Assembly (NCBI GenBank): GCA_947447945.1
Contig: CANFLR010000004.1
Location: forward strand, 1 to 64,000
From: Burkholderiaceae bacterium
GTDB taxonomy: Bacteria > Pseudomonadota > Gammaproteobacteria > Burkholderiales > Burkholderiaceae
Direction of reading: 5' to 3'
DNA: 64,000 bases
The translations under genes were made by a program, and so were the position numbers. The notes beneath the pieces were generated by a model. That model was not told where the DNA came from. It made no database searches and saw only the letters and a program-made list of their open reading frames with translations. Positions 53,236 through 64,000 of this stretch are shown in pieces (position 1 is the first letter of the stretch; each line of letters opens with the position of its first letter).

Positions 53236-54009
53236 CTAGGCCAGTAATAAAAATACTGCTGGCCGATTTTGCAAGGATGCGCAAGCCGCCTCATTTGGAT
53301 AGCGCTTGCGCCATTCGCTGATAGTTAAAGTCACAATCATTTCAGTTGGCAGACTAAGATCCATGCCAAGACATAGTTTTGAGTGGGGGGATAAGGTATT
53401 TAAGCAAGCCATCAGCATGGCTGCATTGCGGTAAGGTGTCTCTATCCAGATTTGTGTTTGTTGTAATTTGTGGGATTCAGTTTCTAGTTGCTTCAGGCGT
53501 GTATTGCGCTCGTGAGACTCATGCGGTAAATAGCCCTGAAAGCTAAAACGCTGACCATTGAGGCCACTGGCCATAAGGCCTAGCAGGATTGAGCTAGGGC
53601 CTACGAGAGGTTTCACCTTGGCTCCAAGTTGATGCGCAACCAAGACCAATTCGGCGCCAGGATCTGCAACGCCTGGCACTCCCGCCTCAGACATTAAACC
53701 GATATCTTGTCCAGCAAGGAGCGGCTTTAATAAATCAGCAGGTTTGATGGTGGCACCATACTTCGCATTACGTGCTGCTCCCCGCCATTCGCTCATCTGC
53801 ATTTCTTGAATCGTGCAAATTAACGGTGAAACACTCTCAACCGCTTTCAGAAAAGCGCGCGCTGTTTTGGCATCTTCGACAATCCAATATTTCAGTTTGG
53901 CGGTTTGTAGAATCGTTTCGCTTGGCAAAACCCAAGGAAGTTGGGCTTCACGAGCATGATCACCTAAGGTGTTTGGAATTAGGAAGAGGGTGCCGAGTGC
54001 GCGATTCAT
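53236..54009 (-). CDS. SAM-dependent methyltransferase, tetrapyrrole methylase/RsmI-like family
   Basis: LFLIPNTLGD, AGQDIGLMSEAGVPGVADPGAELVLVAHQLGAKVKPLVGPSSILLGLMASGLNGQRFSFQGYLP. Confidence 0.9.
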   Translation of the reverse strand: MNRALGTLFLIPNTLGDHAREAQLPWVLPSETILQTAKLKYWIVEDAKTARAFLKAVESVSPLICTIQEMQMSEWRGAARNAKYGATIKPADLLKPLLAGQDIGLMSEAGVPGVADPGAELVLVAHQLGAKVKPLVGPSSILLGLMASGLNGQRFSFQGYLPHESHERNTRLKQLETESHKLQQTQIWIETPYRNAAMLMACLNTLSPHSKLCLGMDLSLPTEMIVTLTISEWRKRYPNEAACASLQNRPAVFLLLA

Positions 54010-54602
54010 TTTTTAAGTGGGATGTCAAAACCAGCATCCCGCAATAATCCCGTTAAGGCAATCAAAGGCAGGCCAATTAAGGCTGTTGGATCATCGCTCC
54101 GAATCGCTTCAATTAGGGTGATTCCGAGTCCTTCAGATTTGGCGCTACCAGCGCAGTCGTAGGGCTCTTCGGTTAGTAGGTAGGACTTTAGGACTTCATC
54201 TGATAGCTTGCGAAAGGTCACTTCCGTTGGAATACTTAAAGTCCTTGCAGACTCACCTTGCATGACACATAGAGCAGTGTGGAAGGTAACCGACGCGCCG
54301 CGCATGAGTTGTAGTTGTGCCATGGCCCTTTCAAAATTTCCGGGCTTGCCAATGGCTGCACCGCATAAGTCAGCTACTTGATCCGATCCAATGACGCAGC
54401 TCGTGGGATGCTCTTTGGCGACCGCTGCAGCTTTTGCTTTAGCTAATCGCAGAGCCAATTCCAAGGTACTTTCTCCTGGTAGCGGCGTTTCATCTACTTG
54501 GGGTGAAATGACGGTAAAGGGGATGCCTAAACGCTCGAGAAGCTCTCGGCGATAAACAGAGGTCGAAGCAAGGATCAGGGGTGGATTAGTTGTATTACTC
54601 AT
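54006..54602 (-). CDS. maf: Maf family nucleotide pyrophosphatase
   Basis: LILASTSVYRRELLERLGIPFTVISPQVDET, VIGSDQVADLCGAAIGKPGN, ITLIEAIRSDDPTALIGLPL. ATG at 54602 preferred. Confidence 0.94.
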   Translation of the reverse strand: MSNTTNPPLILASTSVYRRELLERLGIPFTVISPQVDETPLPGESTLELALRLAKAKAAAVAKEHPTSCVIGSDQVADLCGAAIGKPGNFERAMAQLQLMRGASVTFHTALCVMQGESARTLSIPTEVTFRKLSDEVLKSYLLTEEPYDCAGSAKSEGLGITLIEAIRSDDPTALIGLPLIALTGLLRDAGFDIPLKK

Positions 54603-54645
54603 TGCTGCATGCGCTTTCTCTGATGCCTTCATTTAGACTGATGTC

Positions 54646-55224
54646 ATGAATCGTAATCAAGTTTTACCTCAAGTTGAACTCTCTAGTGATCCGGATGCTT
54701 TGCGCAATGTGGATCTTTGCGCACACCAAGCCTACAAAGGCCAAGGTTTTTTCAGTATCCAGGAGTTGCCAAGATTGGCCGAGGAGGCTTCTGCTATCAG
54801 GGCTGAGGATGGTTTTCATTGGGAGTTGGAGACCTATTTTGAGCAATCTCCAGGCCAAGCCCCGCATTTTATGGAGATAGCCCTTCAAGGGCGAATTCAC
54901 CTGATTTGCCAGCGCTGCCTGCAGGATTGTCCTATTGAATTCACTGAGAAAAGGCGTTTTGCCCTATTGGGCTCAGAGGATGAGGCTGATGCCTATCCGA
55001 TCGCAGATGACGAGCAGGAGCCCTTGGTAGTTAGTCAGCATTTTGATGTTTTAGCAACAATCGAGGATGAAATTCTGTTATCAATACCCCTTATCCCCAA
55101 GCATGCAGATGGCGCTTGCAAGGCCCATGCCCTTTCTTTTGGTGCTGGTGAGTCAGCATTGGAACCGGTCGAAAAACCTGAAAATCCCTTTAACATATTG
55201 AAAAATATGAAGAAAAACTCATGA
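54646..55224 (+). CDS. yceD: YceD family (DUF177) protein
   Basis: IHLICQRCLQDCPIEF conserved Cys motif; directly upstream of rpmF. Confidence 0.9.
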   Translation: MNRNQVLPQVELSSDPDALRNVDLCAHQAYKGQGFFSIQELPRLAEEASAIRAEDGFHWELETYFEQSPGQAPHFMEIALQGRIHLICQRCLQDCPIEFTEKRRFALLGSEDEADAYPIADDEQEPLVVSQHFDVLATIEDEILLSIPLIPKHADGACKAHALSFGAGESALEPVEKPENPFNILKNMKKNS

Positions 55225-55326
55225 TGCTGATTCTGGGTGGGTGCTCAGTGGACATTTACTTTGCCAATAAATCAAGCATTTAGACGCTTTTGTATGTTAG
55301 AATATTGCCTTGCTTAGGAGTTCAAT

Positions 55327-55506
55327 ATGGCCGTCCAACAGAATAAAAAATCACCTTCCAAACGTGGCATGCATCGTGCGCACGACTTTTTGACCGCACC
55401 CGCTACGGCTGTTGAAGCTACTACTGGTGAAGCTCATTTACGTCACCACATTTCACCAAACGGCTACTATCGTGGTCGTAAGGTTGTTAAAACCAAAAAC
55501 GACTAA
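55327..55506 (+). CDS. rpmF: 50S ribosomal protein L32
   Basis: Hand translation [59 protein letters not shown] (59 aa); absent from the ORF track, whose shortest entries are 60 aa. Confidence 0.97.
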   Translation: MAVQQNKKSPSKRGMHRAHDFLTAPATAVEATTGEAHLRHHISPNGYYRGRKVVKTKND

Positions 55507-55527
55507 TTTTTTAGTCTAAACAGATAG

Positions 55528-55555
55528 AAGCGGCTCTCTAAAAAGCCGCTTTTTT
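55528..55555 (+). terminator. Rho-independent terminator after rpmF
   Basis: AAGCGGCT-loop-AGCCGCTTTTTT. Confidence 0.8.
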
Positions 55556-55590
55556 CTTGGATACAACCACTTGCAGCAATTCCTGATTTT

Positions 55591-56604
55591 ATGAGCGTCA
55601 CCCTCGCAATCGATGCCATGGGCGGAGATCATGGAATTGTTATCACAGTTCCAGCTTGCTGCGATTTCCTTGAAAAACATGCGGACGTCAAGATTGCCTT
55701 GGTGGGTAATCCAGAATCCATTCAACAGGCCTTAAACAAGTTCCCGAATGCTCCGCTTGAGCGCATTCAGATTATTGGCGCAACGGAAGTCGTTTTGATG
55801 GATGACCCAATCGAGATTGCCTTACGTCGCAAAAAAGATTCTTCGATGCGCGTGGCAATTGAGTTAGTTAAAGAAGGTGCCGCAGATGCAGTGATCTCTT
55901 CAGGCAATACCGGCGCCTTGATGGCGATTTCAAGATACGTCCTCAAAACCTTGGATGGAGTTGACCGTCCTGCAATTGCCACGGCAATTCCAAATGAGTT
56001 GGGGCGCGGCACTACGATGTTGGATCTGGGTGCTAATGCAGATTGCGAGCCCATGCACTTATTGCAATTTGCTCAGATGGCAAATGTGATGTTGCAGGTG
56101 GTAGATGGAACACAGCATCCCTCAATTGGCCTCCTCAATATTGGGGAAGAGGTTATCAAGGGGAATGAGGTTGTGAAGCAAGCTAGTGAGCTTTTGCGTG
56201 CCAGTAACTTAAATTTTTACGGCAATGTAGAAGGAAATGATATTTTTAAAGGCACCACTGATATTGTGGTGTGCGATGGCTTTGTTGGCAACGTGGTTTT
56301 AAAGGCCAGTGAAGGCTTGGCGAAAATGATGAGTGGCTTAATTCGTCAAGAATTCAATCGCTCATTACTGACCAAGCTCATGGCGCTTTGCTCTATGGTA
56401 CCTTTATTAAGAGTTCGTAAGCGCGTTGATCATCGTCGCTATAACGGTGCTGTATTGTTAGGTTTACGCGGCTGTGTGATTAAGAGTCATGGCTCTGCAG
56501 ATATTTTTGCCTTTGGTTTTGCCTTAGAGCGCGCTTATGAGGCTGCAAAAAATCGCATGGTGGAGAGAATAGCCCAAGCGTTTGTAGCGGAGATGAAGGA
56601 ATGA
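55591..56604 (+). CDS. plsX: Phosphate acyltransferase
   Basis: [58 protein letters not shown]. Confidence 0.97.
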   Translation: MSVTLAIDAMGGDHGIVITVPACCDFLEKHADVKIALVGNPESIQQALNKFPNAPLERIQIIGATEVVLMDDPIEIALRRKKDSSMRVAIELVKEGAADAVISSGNTGALMAISRYVLKTLDGVDRPAIATAIPNELGRGTTMLDLGANADCEPMHLLQFAQMANVMLQVVDGTQHPSIGLLNIGEEVIKGNEVVKQASELLRASNLNFYGNVEGNDIFKGTTDIVVCDGFVGNVVLKASEGLAKMMSGLIRQEFNRSLLTKLMALCSMVPLLRVRKRVDHRRYNGAVLLGLRGCVIKSHGSADIFAFGFALERAYEAAKNRMVERIAQAFVAEMKE

Positions 56605-57587
56605 GCATTTTTGCAAGAGTTGCTGGAACCGGTAGTTATTTGCCGGCTTTGCGTTTAACCAACCAAGACTTAGTCGAGCGCTTAGCGAAGACTGGTTTAG
56701 AGACAAGTGATGAATGGATCACTACTCGTAGCGGTATTTCTGCCCGTCACTTTGCTGCTGAAAATGAGCTGACGAGTGATTTGGCTGTGAAGGCTGCTCA
56801 GGCTGCTTTAACGAGTGCCGGAATGACTTCTGAGGATTTGGATTTAATTATTCTTGCCACTTCCACGCCCGATCATTTGGGCGGCTTCCCAAGTACGGCA
56901 TGTGTCGTGCAAGATAAGCTCGGCGCCCATACGGCTTGCGCTGCATTTGATGTGCAGGCGGTGTGTGCTGGATTTACTTATGCGCTTGCCATTGCTGATG
57001 CTTTTATTCGCTGCGGAACTTATAAAAAAGTCTTGGTGCTTGGTGCTGAAACCTTCTCACGTATTTTAGATTTTCAAGATCGCACGACCTGCGTCTTATT
57101 TGGTGATGGCGCGGGCGCAGTCTTACTGGAGGCCTCAAAAGCGCCCGGTATTCTATCGACTGCTTTGCACGCAGATGGCAGTCAGCGCGAAATCTTATGC
57201 GTTCCTGGGAGGTCCGGTAACGGTGCAGTTCACGGCTCTCCTTTTATGACGATGGACGGTCCAGCGGTTTTCAAGTTGGCCGTTAAAGTGTTAGAGCAGG
57301 TTGCCAATGAGGTTTTGGAAAAAGCCGATCTCAAGCCTGAGCAAATCGATTGGTTGGTGCCGCATCAAGCCAATATTCGCATCATGGAGGGCACTGCCCG
57401 CAAAATGGGCATGTCCATGGACAAGGTGATCGTGACTGTTCATGAGCATGGCAATACTTCTGCAGCCTCGATTCCTTTGGCTTTAGACTCGGGTATTCGT
57501 TCTGGTCAAATTCAGCGAGGACAACATCTTTTACTTGAGGGTGTTGGTGGGGGTTTTGCTTGGGGCGCGGTTGCTCTAAAGTATTAA
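56601..57587 (+). CDS. fabH: 3-oxoacyl-ACP synthase III
   Basis: [64 protein letters not shown]. Confidence 0.97.
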   Translation: MSIFARVAGTGSYLPALRLTNQDLVERLAKTGLETSDEWITTRSGISARHFAAENELTSDLAVKAAQAALTSAGMTSEDLDLIILATSTPDHLGGFPSTACVVQDKLGAHTACAAFDVQAVCAGFTYALAIADAFIRCGTYKKVLVLGAETFSRILDFQDRTTCVLFGDGAGAVLLEASKAPGILSTALHADGSQREILCVPGRSGNGAVHGSPFMTMDGPAVFKLAVKVLEQVANEVLEKADLKPEQIDWLVPHQANIRIMEGTARKMGMSMDKVIVTVHEHGNTSAASIPLALDSGIRSGQIQRGQHLLLEGVGGGFAWGAVALKY

Positions 57588-57619
57588 GAAATTGATTTAC
57601 TACTAACAAAATTATTCTC

Positions 57620-58555
57620 ATGACAATTGCATTTGTGTTTCCCGGTCAAGGCTCTCAATCTGTAGGGATGTTGAACTCTATTGCCGAGCGCCCAGAGGTA
57701 CGTCTCACTTTGCAGGAAGCATCAGAGGCCTTAGGTGAAGATGTTGCTCAATTAATTGCTCAAGGCCCAGTTGAGACTTTATCGCTTACAACCAATACTC
57801 AACCAGTGATGCTGACTGCAGGCGTGGCTTTTTATCGTGCTTGGTTGGCGGCTGGCGGTCCCACTCCTAAGGTGATGGCTGGCCATAGCTTAGGTGAATA
57901 TTCTGCTTTGGTGGCTGCAGGCGCGATCTCCTTTAAAGATGCTATTCCTCTAGTGCGCTTTCGGGCTCAAGCAATGCAAAGCGCTGTCCCTGTTGGAACG
58001 GGCGGTATGGCTGCAATTTTAGGCTTGGATGCTGTGAGCGTGATTAAAGTGTGTGCAGAAGCTTCTCTTGCCTCGGGTGCCATTGTTGAGGCGGTGAACT
58101 TTAATGCCCCTGGACAGGTGGTGATTGCTGGTGCAAGCGATGCGGTGAGTAAGGCTTGCGAATTACTTAAGACTGCTGGTGCAAAACGCGCTTTACCATT
58201 ACCTGTTTCTGCACCATTCCATTCTTCATTGCTGCAGCCTGCTTCAGAAAAGCTGAAAGTCTATTTAGAAAATATTGAATTTAAAGCACCGACGATTTCT
58301 GTGATCAATAACGTCGATGTGGAAATATTGCATGATCCAGTTGCGATTAAAGATGCATTAGTGCGACAGGCTGCTAAACCAGTACGCTGGCAAGAAACCA
58401 TTCAAGTGATGGCGACCCAAGGGGTTACCCAGGTGCTTGAGTGCGGTCCGGGCAAGGTATTGGCTGGTTTAACCAAGCGGATTAATGATCAATTGACTGG
58501 CGTACCGGTCTTTGATGATGTCAGCTTAAATGAAGCGCTGAGCAGCTTCAAATAA
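57620..58555 (+). CDS. fabD: Malonyl CoA-ACP transacylase
   Basis: FVFPGQGSQSVGML, MAGHSLGEYSALVAAGAISF. Confidence 0.97.
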   Translation: MTIAFVFPGQGSQSVGMLNSIAERPEVRLTLQEASEALGEDVAQLIAQGPVETLSLTTNTQPVMLTAGVAFYRAWLAAGGPTPKVMAGHSLGEYSALVAAGAISFKDAIPLVRFRAQAMQSAVPVGTGGMAAILGLDAVSVIKVCAEASLASGAIVEAVNFNAPGQVVIAGASDAVSKACELLKTAGAKRALPLPVSAPFHSSLLQPASEKLKVYLENIEFKAPTISVINNVDVEILHDPVAIKDALVRQAAKPVRWQETIQVMATQGVTQVLECGPGKVLAGLTKRINDQLTGVPVFDDVSLNEALSSFK

Positions 58556-58583
58556 ATAGTCTTAAAAATAGCGGAAAACCCAT

Positions 58584-59327
58584 ATGAATCTCGACTTAAG
58601 CGGACAAATTGCCTTGGTGACTGGCGCCTCACGTGGAATTGGCCAAGCAATTGCTGATGAATTGGCGAAATGTGGTGCCAAGGTGATTGGCACTGCCACC
58701 TCAGAGAGTGGCGCCAAGGCTATCGATGAACGTTTAAAGTCCTCAGGGGGCGCCGGCAAAGTATTGAATGTCACCACCCCTAATGCCTGCGAAGAGATCA
58801 TTGATTTGATCGTAAAAGAGTATGGTGGAATTCACATTTTGGTGAATAACGCTGGCATCACCCGCGATAATCTCTCCATGCGCATGAAGGGTGATGAATG
58901 GGCCGATGTCATTGATACCAACTTAAATGCAGTATTTCGTTTATCTCAGGCGGTGATGCGCCCAATGATGAAGGCGCGTGGCGGCCGTATTATTAATATC
59001 ACTTCAATCGTCGGTCACATGGGTAACCCTGGGCAGGCAAATTATGCAGCTGCAAAAGCGGGTGTTTCAGGCATGACTCGGGCTTTGGCCCGTGAAATTG
59101 GTAGTCGCAACATCACCGTCAACTGTGTGGCGCCTGGTTTCATTGACACTGATATGACCCGCGCCCTGAGTGAAGAACAGCAAAATGCCCTAAAAGTGAA
59201 CATTCCACTAGCTAGACTGGGTAGCCCAGAGGACGTGGCCCAAGCAGTGGCATTTTTGGCCTCTCCTGCTGCTGGATATATTACGGGTAATACCTTACAC
59301 GTCAATGGTGGCCTTTATTTGGGCTAA
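58584..59327 (+). CDS. fabG: 3-oxoacyl-ACP reductase
   Basis: ALVTGASRGIGQAIADELAK, NNAGITRDNLSMRMKGDEW, YAAAKAGVSGMTRALARE. Confidence 0.97.
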   Translation: MNLDLSGQIALVTGASRGIGQAIADELAKCGAKVIGTATSESGAKAIDERLKSSGGAGKVLNVTTPNACEEIIDLIVKEYGGIHILVNNAGITRDNLSMRMKGDEWADVIDTNLNAVFRLSQAVMRPMMKARGGRIINITSIVGHMGNPGQANYAAAKAGVSGMTRALAREIGSRNITVNCVAPGFIDTDMTRALSEEQQNALKVNIPLARLGSPEDVAQAVAFLASPAAGYITGNTLHVNGGLYLG

Positions 59328-59428
59328 GGACAAAGTGCAAATTTGTCATTTTTTGAAGGATTTTCTAGTTTGCCCCGCCAAGCTGATAAAATCCTTTCAT
59401 CGTTTTTTTACAACCCCTGGGGGACTTA

Positions 59429-59668
59429 ATGGATAACATCGAACAACGCGTTAAGAAAATCGTCGCTGAGCAATTGGGCGTCGCTGAAGGAGATATCAAA
59501 AATGAATCTTCTTTTGTGAATGACCTGGGCGCTGACTCTCTTGACACTGTTGAGCTTGTAATGGCTTTGGAAGATGAATTTGGCATCGAAATTCCAGATG
59601 AGGAAGCTGAAAAAATTACCACTGTTCAGCTCGCGATCGACTTCGCTAAATCTAAAGCTCAGGGTTAA
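59429..59668 (+). CDS. acpP: Acyl carrier protein
   Basis: [63 protein letters not shown]. Confidence 0.99.
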   Translation: MDNIEQRVKKIVAEQLGVAEGDIKNESSFVNDLGADSLDTVELVMALEDEFGIEIPDEEAEKITTVQLAIDFAKSKAQG

Positions 59669-59700
59669 TTCCTGACTTTAGTGAACACTTAGCAATTACT

Positions 59701-60948
59701 GTGTCAGCATTAAATGGCCGACGCCGGGTTGTAGTCACCGGCTTAGGTCTCATCTCACCTGTTGGAAATTCAGTTGATGTAGCTTGGGCCAATGTCCTTG
59801 CGGGCAAGTCCGGTATTGCTACCATCACCAAATTTGATCACGCTCCCCTGAGTGTGCATTTTGCTGGAGAGGTGAAGGACTTTAACGTCGAAGAATATGT
59901 TTCCGCCAAAGAGGCGCGCCACATGGATACTTTTATCCATTACGGCATTGCCGCTGGTACACAAGCGATACGGGACAGTGGTATTGCGGTAACAGAGGAG
60001 AATGCCGAGCGCATTGGCGTGATGGTGGGGTCTGGTATTGGTGGTCTTCCTATGATCGAAGAAACTGGTGCTGAGCTATTAGCCCGCGGACCGCGCCGCA
60101 TTTCCCCATTTTTTGTGCCTGGTTCAATCATCAATATGATTTCTGGGCATCTGAGTATTTTATTTGGCCTAAAAGGGCCAAACGTCGCTGCGGTGACAGC
60201 TTGCACCACAGGCTTGCATAGCATTGGCTTGGCTGCTCGCTTAATTCAGTACGGTGACGCAGATGTCATGGTTGCCGGTGGAGCTGAGTCAACAATTTCT
60301 GCTTTAGGTGTTGGTGGTTTTGCTTCAGCGCGCGCACTATCTACCCGCAATGATGATCCTGCAACTGCGTCACGTCCATGGGATAAAGACCGTGATGGTT
60401 TTGTACTCGGAGAAGGCGCTGGTGTCGTCGTGATTGAAGAGTATGAGCATGCAAAAGCGCGAGGCGCCAAGATTTATTGTGAGCTCTTAGGCTTTGGCAT
60501 GAGTGGTGATGCGTATCACATGACCGCGCCAAATATGGATGGCCCACGTCGTTGCATGGTCAATGCCATGCGTGATGCTGGTTTAAATGCTGACCAAATT
60601 CAGTACATTAATGCGCACGGTACTTCTACGCCGCTAGGGGATAAGAATGAGACCGGCGCTATTAAGGCCGCTTTAGGTGATCAAGCCAAGAAGGTCTTAA
60701 TTAATTCCACCAAGTCCATGACCGGACATCTTTTAGGTGGCGCAGGGGGTTTAGAGTCTGTTTTCACGATTTTGGCTCTACACCATCAAAAATCTCCACC
60801 AACCATCAATATCTTCAATCAAGACCCTGAATGCGATTTGGACTACTGCGCCAATACTGCTAGGGATGTGAAGATTGATCATGCCGTGAAAAACAATTTT
60901 GGCTTTGGGGGTACTAACGGTACCTTGATTTTTGGCAAACTAGCCTAA
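59701..60948 (+). CDS. fabF: 3-oxoacyl-ACP synthase II (GTG start)
   Basis: [56 protein letters not shown]. Confidence 0.97.
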   Translation: MSALNGRRRVVVTGLGLISPVGNSVDVAWANVLAGKSGIATITKFDHAPLSVHFAGEVKDFNVEEYVSAKEARHMDTFIHYGIAAGTQAIRDSGIAVTEENAERIGVMVGSGIGGLPMIEETGAELLARGPRRISPFFVPGSIINMISGHLSILFGLKGPNVAAVTACTTGLHSIGLAARLIQYGDADVMVAGGAESTISALGVGGFASARALSTRNDDPATASRPWDKDRDGFVLGEGAGVVVIEEYEHAKARGAKIYCELLGFGMSGDAYHMTAPNMDGPRRCMVNAMRDAGLNADQIQYINAHGTSTPLGDKNETGAIKAALGDQAKKVLINSTKSMTGHLLGGAGGLESVFTILALHHQKSPPTINIFNQDPECDLDYCANTARDVKIDHAVKNNFGFGGTNGTLIFGKLA

Positions 60949-61020
60949 TATTCTTAGTAGCTTTCCAAGCAATTCATTCACCACCTTATTCATTGGTTTT
61001 TACCAAGCAGGATTTGCATC

Positions 61021-62472
61021 ATGAAAAAATACTTTATTGTGCTTTTGGCTATTTTTAGCTTTGGGCAACTATCTTTTGTTCCTAATGTATCTGCGCAAAC
61101 GCCCCGCATGAGCATTCCAGATTTTGCAGATTTGGTTGAGCGTGCTAGTCCTGCGGTAGTGAACATACGAACCACAGAAAAAGTGGCAACACAGCAGTCT
61201 CAAGGCGGAATTCCCGGTCTTCCAGATGATCAGGCAGAATTTTTTCGCCGCTTCTTTGGGGTTCCTTTCCCCGGAATGCCAAGCACTCCAAAGCAGCCAC
61301 AAGCAAATCCTGGAAAACCCCAAGAACTCGATCGCGGTGTTGGGTCTGGCTTCATTCTCGAAAGTAACGGCTTAATTCTGACAAATGCTCATGTTGTCGA
61401 AGGGGCAACGACAATTTATGTCACCCTCACTGATAAGCGGGAGTTCAAGGCAAAGCTTTTGGGCATGGATAAGCGCACAGATGTCGCGGTTCTGAAAATT
61501 GAGGCGCGCGATTTACCTAAATTACCAGTAGGCGACTCTTCTAAAGTGAGGGTTGGTGAATGGGTTCTGGCGATTGGCTCACCCTTTGGCCTTGAAAATA
61601 CTGTGACCGCTGGAATTGTGTCGGCCAAGAGCCGTGATACCGGCGACTACTTGCCATTTATCCAGACTGACGTTGCTGTCAACCCCGGTAATTCAGGGGG
61701 GCCTTTATTAAATACTGCCGGTCAGGTCATTGGTATTAATTCTCAAATTTTTAGCCGCTCTGGAGGCTATATGGGCATTTCATTTGCCATTCCAATGGAT
61801 GAGGTGATGCGCGTTGCCGATCAATTGCGATCTAACGGCAGAATGGTGCGGGGTCGAATTGGAGTGGCTTTGGGTGACATGACCAAAGAAGTTGCTGAGA
61901 GCCTTGGTTTAGGCAAGCCCCGTGGTGCTTATGTGCGTAATGTTGAGCCAGGTGCTCCAGCGGCAAATGGCGGCATTGAGGCGGGCGATGTCATTTTGAA
62001 CTTCAATGGTCATGACATCTCAAAATCAACTGATTTGCCAAGGATTGTGGGTGAAACAAAGCCAGGAACTACTGCAACGGTACAAGTTTGGCGTAAGGGT
62101 GCCGCCAAAGAGCTTGCTGTTGTGGTTGCTGACGGTGAAGCATCATCTGTTGCGCGGGCTAAAAAGCCTGAAGGCTCCGGATTCAATAGCGGTAATGCCA
62201 ATGCTTTTGGAGTTATGGTGAGCGAGGTATCCGATGCAAAGCAAAAGGAGTTAAATATCCATGGTGGTGTTGAGGTTACTAGCCTGAATGAGGGGTCTTT
62301 AGCCCGCGCAGGGGTTCGTGCTGGCGATATCATTATTCGCATAGGGGACGCTGATATTACTGGGGTAAAGCAGTTTGAAGCCCTTGTTAAAGGACTGGAT
62401 GCCAATAAGTCTGTCCCGGTTTTTGTGCGTCGGGCAGATAGCACCTTAGTGATACCAGTCAGGCCTAAATAA
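61021..62472 (+). CDS. mucD: DegP/MucD-like periplasmic serine protease (Do family)
   Basis: GSGFILESNGLILTNAHVVEGA, DVAVNPGNSGGPLLNTAGQVIGINSQIFSRSGGYMGISFAIP, two PDZ domains. Confidence 0.95.
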   Translation: MKKYFIVLLAIFSFGQLSFVPNVSAQTPRMSIPDFADLVERASPAVVNIRTTEKVATQQSQGGIPGLPDDQAEFFRRFFGVPFPGMPSTPKQPQANPGKPQELDRGVGSGFILESNGLILTNAHVVEGATTIYVTLTDKREFKAKLLGMDKRTDVAVLKIEARDLPKLPVGDSSKVRVGEWVLAIGSPFGLENTVTAGIVSAKSRDTGDYLPFIQTDVAVNPGNSGGPLLNTAGQVIGINSQIFSRSGGYMGISFAIPMDEVMRVADQLRSNGRMVRGRIGVALGDMTKEVAESLGLGKPRGAYVRNVEPGAPAANGGIEAGDVILNFNGHDISKSTDLPRIVGETKPGTTATVQVWRKGAAKELAVVVADGEASSVARAKKPEGSGFNSGNANAFGVMVSEVSDAKQKELNIHGGVEVTSLNEGSLARAGVRAGDIIIRIGDADITGVKQFEALVKGLDANKSVPVFVRRADSTLVIPVRPK

Positions 62473-62499
62473 GCCTTTCTGGGCTAAAAAATAGGGTTC

Positions 62500-62516
62500 G
62501 GCGCCAGTTTGGCGCC
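62500..62516. repeat. Inverted repeat between mucD and lepA
   Basis: GGCGCC-AGTTT-GGCGCC, no adjacent T-run. Confidence 0.35.
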
Positions 62517-62607
62517 ACCCATTACAATCCCATTAAGACGACTTTTTGCAGCGCATCATTGTGGTGCGTTCTGACAAGGCGTTTTTTGAATGACCAAATA
62601 AGACGCC

Positions 62608-64000
62608 ATGGATTTAATCCGCAATTTTTCTATCATCGCCCATATCGATCACGGTAAATCAACGCTTGCAGATCGGATTATTCAGTTGTGTGGCGGACTT
62701 TCTGATCGGGAAATGGAAGCCCAAGTTCTCGATTCTATGGATATCGAGCGTGAGCGTGGGATCACCATCAAAGCTCAAACAGCGGCGCTCAATTACAAAG
62801 CTAAAGACGGTAAGATTTACAACATCAATTTAATTGATACCCCAGGGCATGTAGACTTTTCTTATGAAGTCAGTCGATCACTTTCTGCTTGTGAAGGCGC
62901 CTTATTGGTGGTCGATGCAAGTCAGGGTGTAGAAGCGCAAACCGTTGCCAATTGCTACACCGCAATTGAACTTGGCGTTGAAGTTGTGCCCGTGCTCAAC
63001 AAGATTGATTTGCCACAAGCCGATCCTGAGCGTGCAAAACAAGAAATTGAGGACGTCATTGGTATTGATGCTAGTGATGCCATCACCTGTTCCGCAAAGA
63101 CGGGTTTAGGTGTTCCAGAAGTTATTGAAGAGATGATTCGTCGCATTCCGCCTCCAAAGGGAAGTGCCAGTGATCCCTTACAAGCCTTGATCATCGATTC
63201 TTGGTTTGATAACTATGTCGGTGTTGTGATGTTGATTCGGGTAGTGAATGGCACCTTGAAACCCAAAGATAAGATTGTGCTGATGGCTAATGGCTCAACA
63301 CACTTAGTTGAGCATGTCGGCGTCTTTAGTCCGAAGTCTGTGGATCGCCCTGAACTCTCAGCTGGTCAAGTGGGTTTTGTGATTGCTGGCATTAAAGAGC
63401 TCAAAGCGGCAAAAGTAGGTGATACCGTAACCCATGCACCCGGTCAACAAGGGCGCATTCCAGCGGCTTTACCCTTACCTGGCTTTAAAGAAGTGAAGTC
63501 GCAGGTCTTTGCAGGTCTCTATCCCGTAGAGGCTAGTGAATATGATCAGTTGCGTGAATCTCTAGAAAAACTGAAGCTGAACGATGCATCACTGTTGTAT
63601 GAGCCTGAGGTGTCGCAAGCATTAGGGTTCGGATTTCGGTGCGGCTTCTTAGGTCTGCTGCATATGGAGATCGTCCAAGAGCGTTTAGAGCGCCAGTACG
63701 ATATGAATCTGATCACTACAGCGCCTACTGTAGTCTATCAAGTTCAGCAATCGGATGGCACTATGTTGATGGTAGATAACCCATCGAAGATGCCAGAGCC
63801 CAGTAAAATTGCCACTATTCTCGAGCCGATTGTGACGGTCAATTTGTATATGCCTCAAGAGTATGTTGGTTCAATCATTACCTTATGTGTCGGTAAGCGA
63901 GGCATCCAGACTGATATGAATTACTTAGGTCGCCAAGTAAAACTCACTTACGAGTTGCCGATGGCTGAAATTGTGATGGATTTTTTTGATCGTATGAAAT
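62608..64000 (+). CDS. lepA: Elongation factor 4, 3' truncated by window edge
   Basis: [57 protein letters not shown]; frame open to window end, absent from ORF track. Confidence 0.97.
   Translation, partial: MDLIRNFSIIAHIDHGKSTLADRIIQLCGGLSDREMEAQVLDSMDIERERGITIKAQTAALNYKAKDGKIYNINLIDTPGHVDFSYEVSRSLSACEGALLVVDASQGVEAQTVANCYTAIELGVEVVPVLNKIDLPQADPERAKQEIEDVIGIDASDAITCSAKTGLGVPEVIEEMIRRIPPPKGSASDPLQALIIDSWFDNYVGVVMLIRVVNGTLKPKDKIVLMANGSTHLVEHVGVFSPKSVDRPELSAGQVGFVIAGIKELKAAKVGDTVTHAPGQQGRIPAALPLPGFKEVKSQVFAGLYPVEASEYDQLRESLEKLKLNDASLLYEPEVSQALGFGFRCGFLGLLHMEIVQERLERQYDMNLITTAPTVVYQVQQSDGTMLMVDNPSKMPEPSKIATILEPIVTVNLYMPQEYVGSIITLCVGKRGIQTDMNYLGRQVKLTYELPMAEIVMDFFDRMK

Noticed and set aside
62590-62601. 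Four-codon micro-ORF (ATG ACC AAA TAA) six bases before lepA
   Set aside because: Too short to distinguish from chance without ribosome profiling or conservation.
1-64000. CRISPR array, prophage, transposon, toxin-antitoxin or defence island
   Set aside because: No transposase, integrase, phage, Cas or toxin-antitoxin signature seen in the ORFs, and no regular direct repeats noticed; an HMM and repeat-finder run would be needed for certainty.

Overview
The window reads as an ordinary, gene-dense bacterial chromosome segment. Gene order and protein sequences suggest a betaproteobacterium of the Burkholderiaceae, probably Polynucleobacter-like; this is inference and no search was run. It opens inside gyrA and closes inside lepA. 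The main blocks are: (1) the gyrA-serC-pheA-hisC-tyrA-aroA-cmk-rpsA-ihfB mixed-function supraoperon; (2) lapB-ugd-rfaE1-hldD-comEA-cysM (LPS and cysteine genes); (3) an acyl-CoA ligase/ETF/acyl-CoA dehydrogenase block next to a histone-deacetylase-family gene; (4) rpsP-rimM-trmD-rplS; (5) cobD/rsgA/M48 protease, then a probable accessory insert of two MmgE/PrpD paralogues plus a Bug/TctC binding protein, then orn-mog-pmbA; (6) thyA-folA, a ferredoxin reductase and ferredoxin, and moeA-mobA-moaA-rne with a long rne leader; (7) rluC, gph-like HAD, an S49 peptidase, a methyltransferase, maf, yceD-rpmF-plsX-fabHDG-acpP-fabF-mucD-lepA. I found no CRISPR array, rRNA, convincing tRNA, transposase, prophage or defence system. 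I do not see a clearly novel system. The most useful leads are the MmgE/PrpD-Bug insert, the absence of rpoE-rseAB between fabF and mucD, the absence of lapA before lapB, and several structured leaders (rne, rpsA, comEA, rpsP-rimM).
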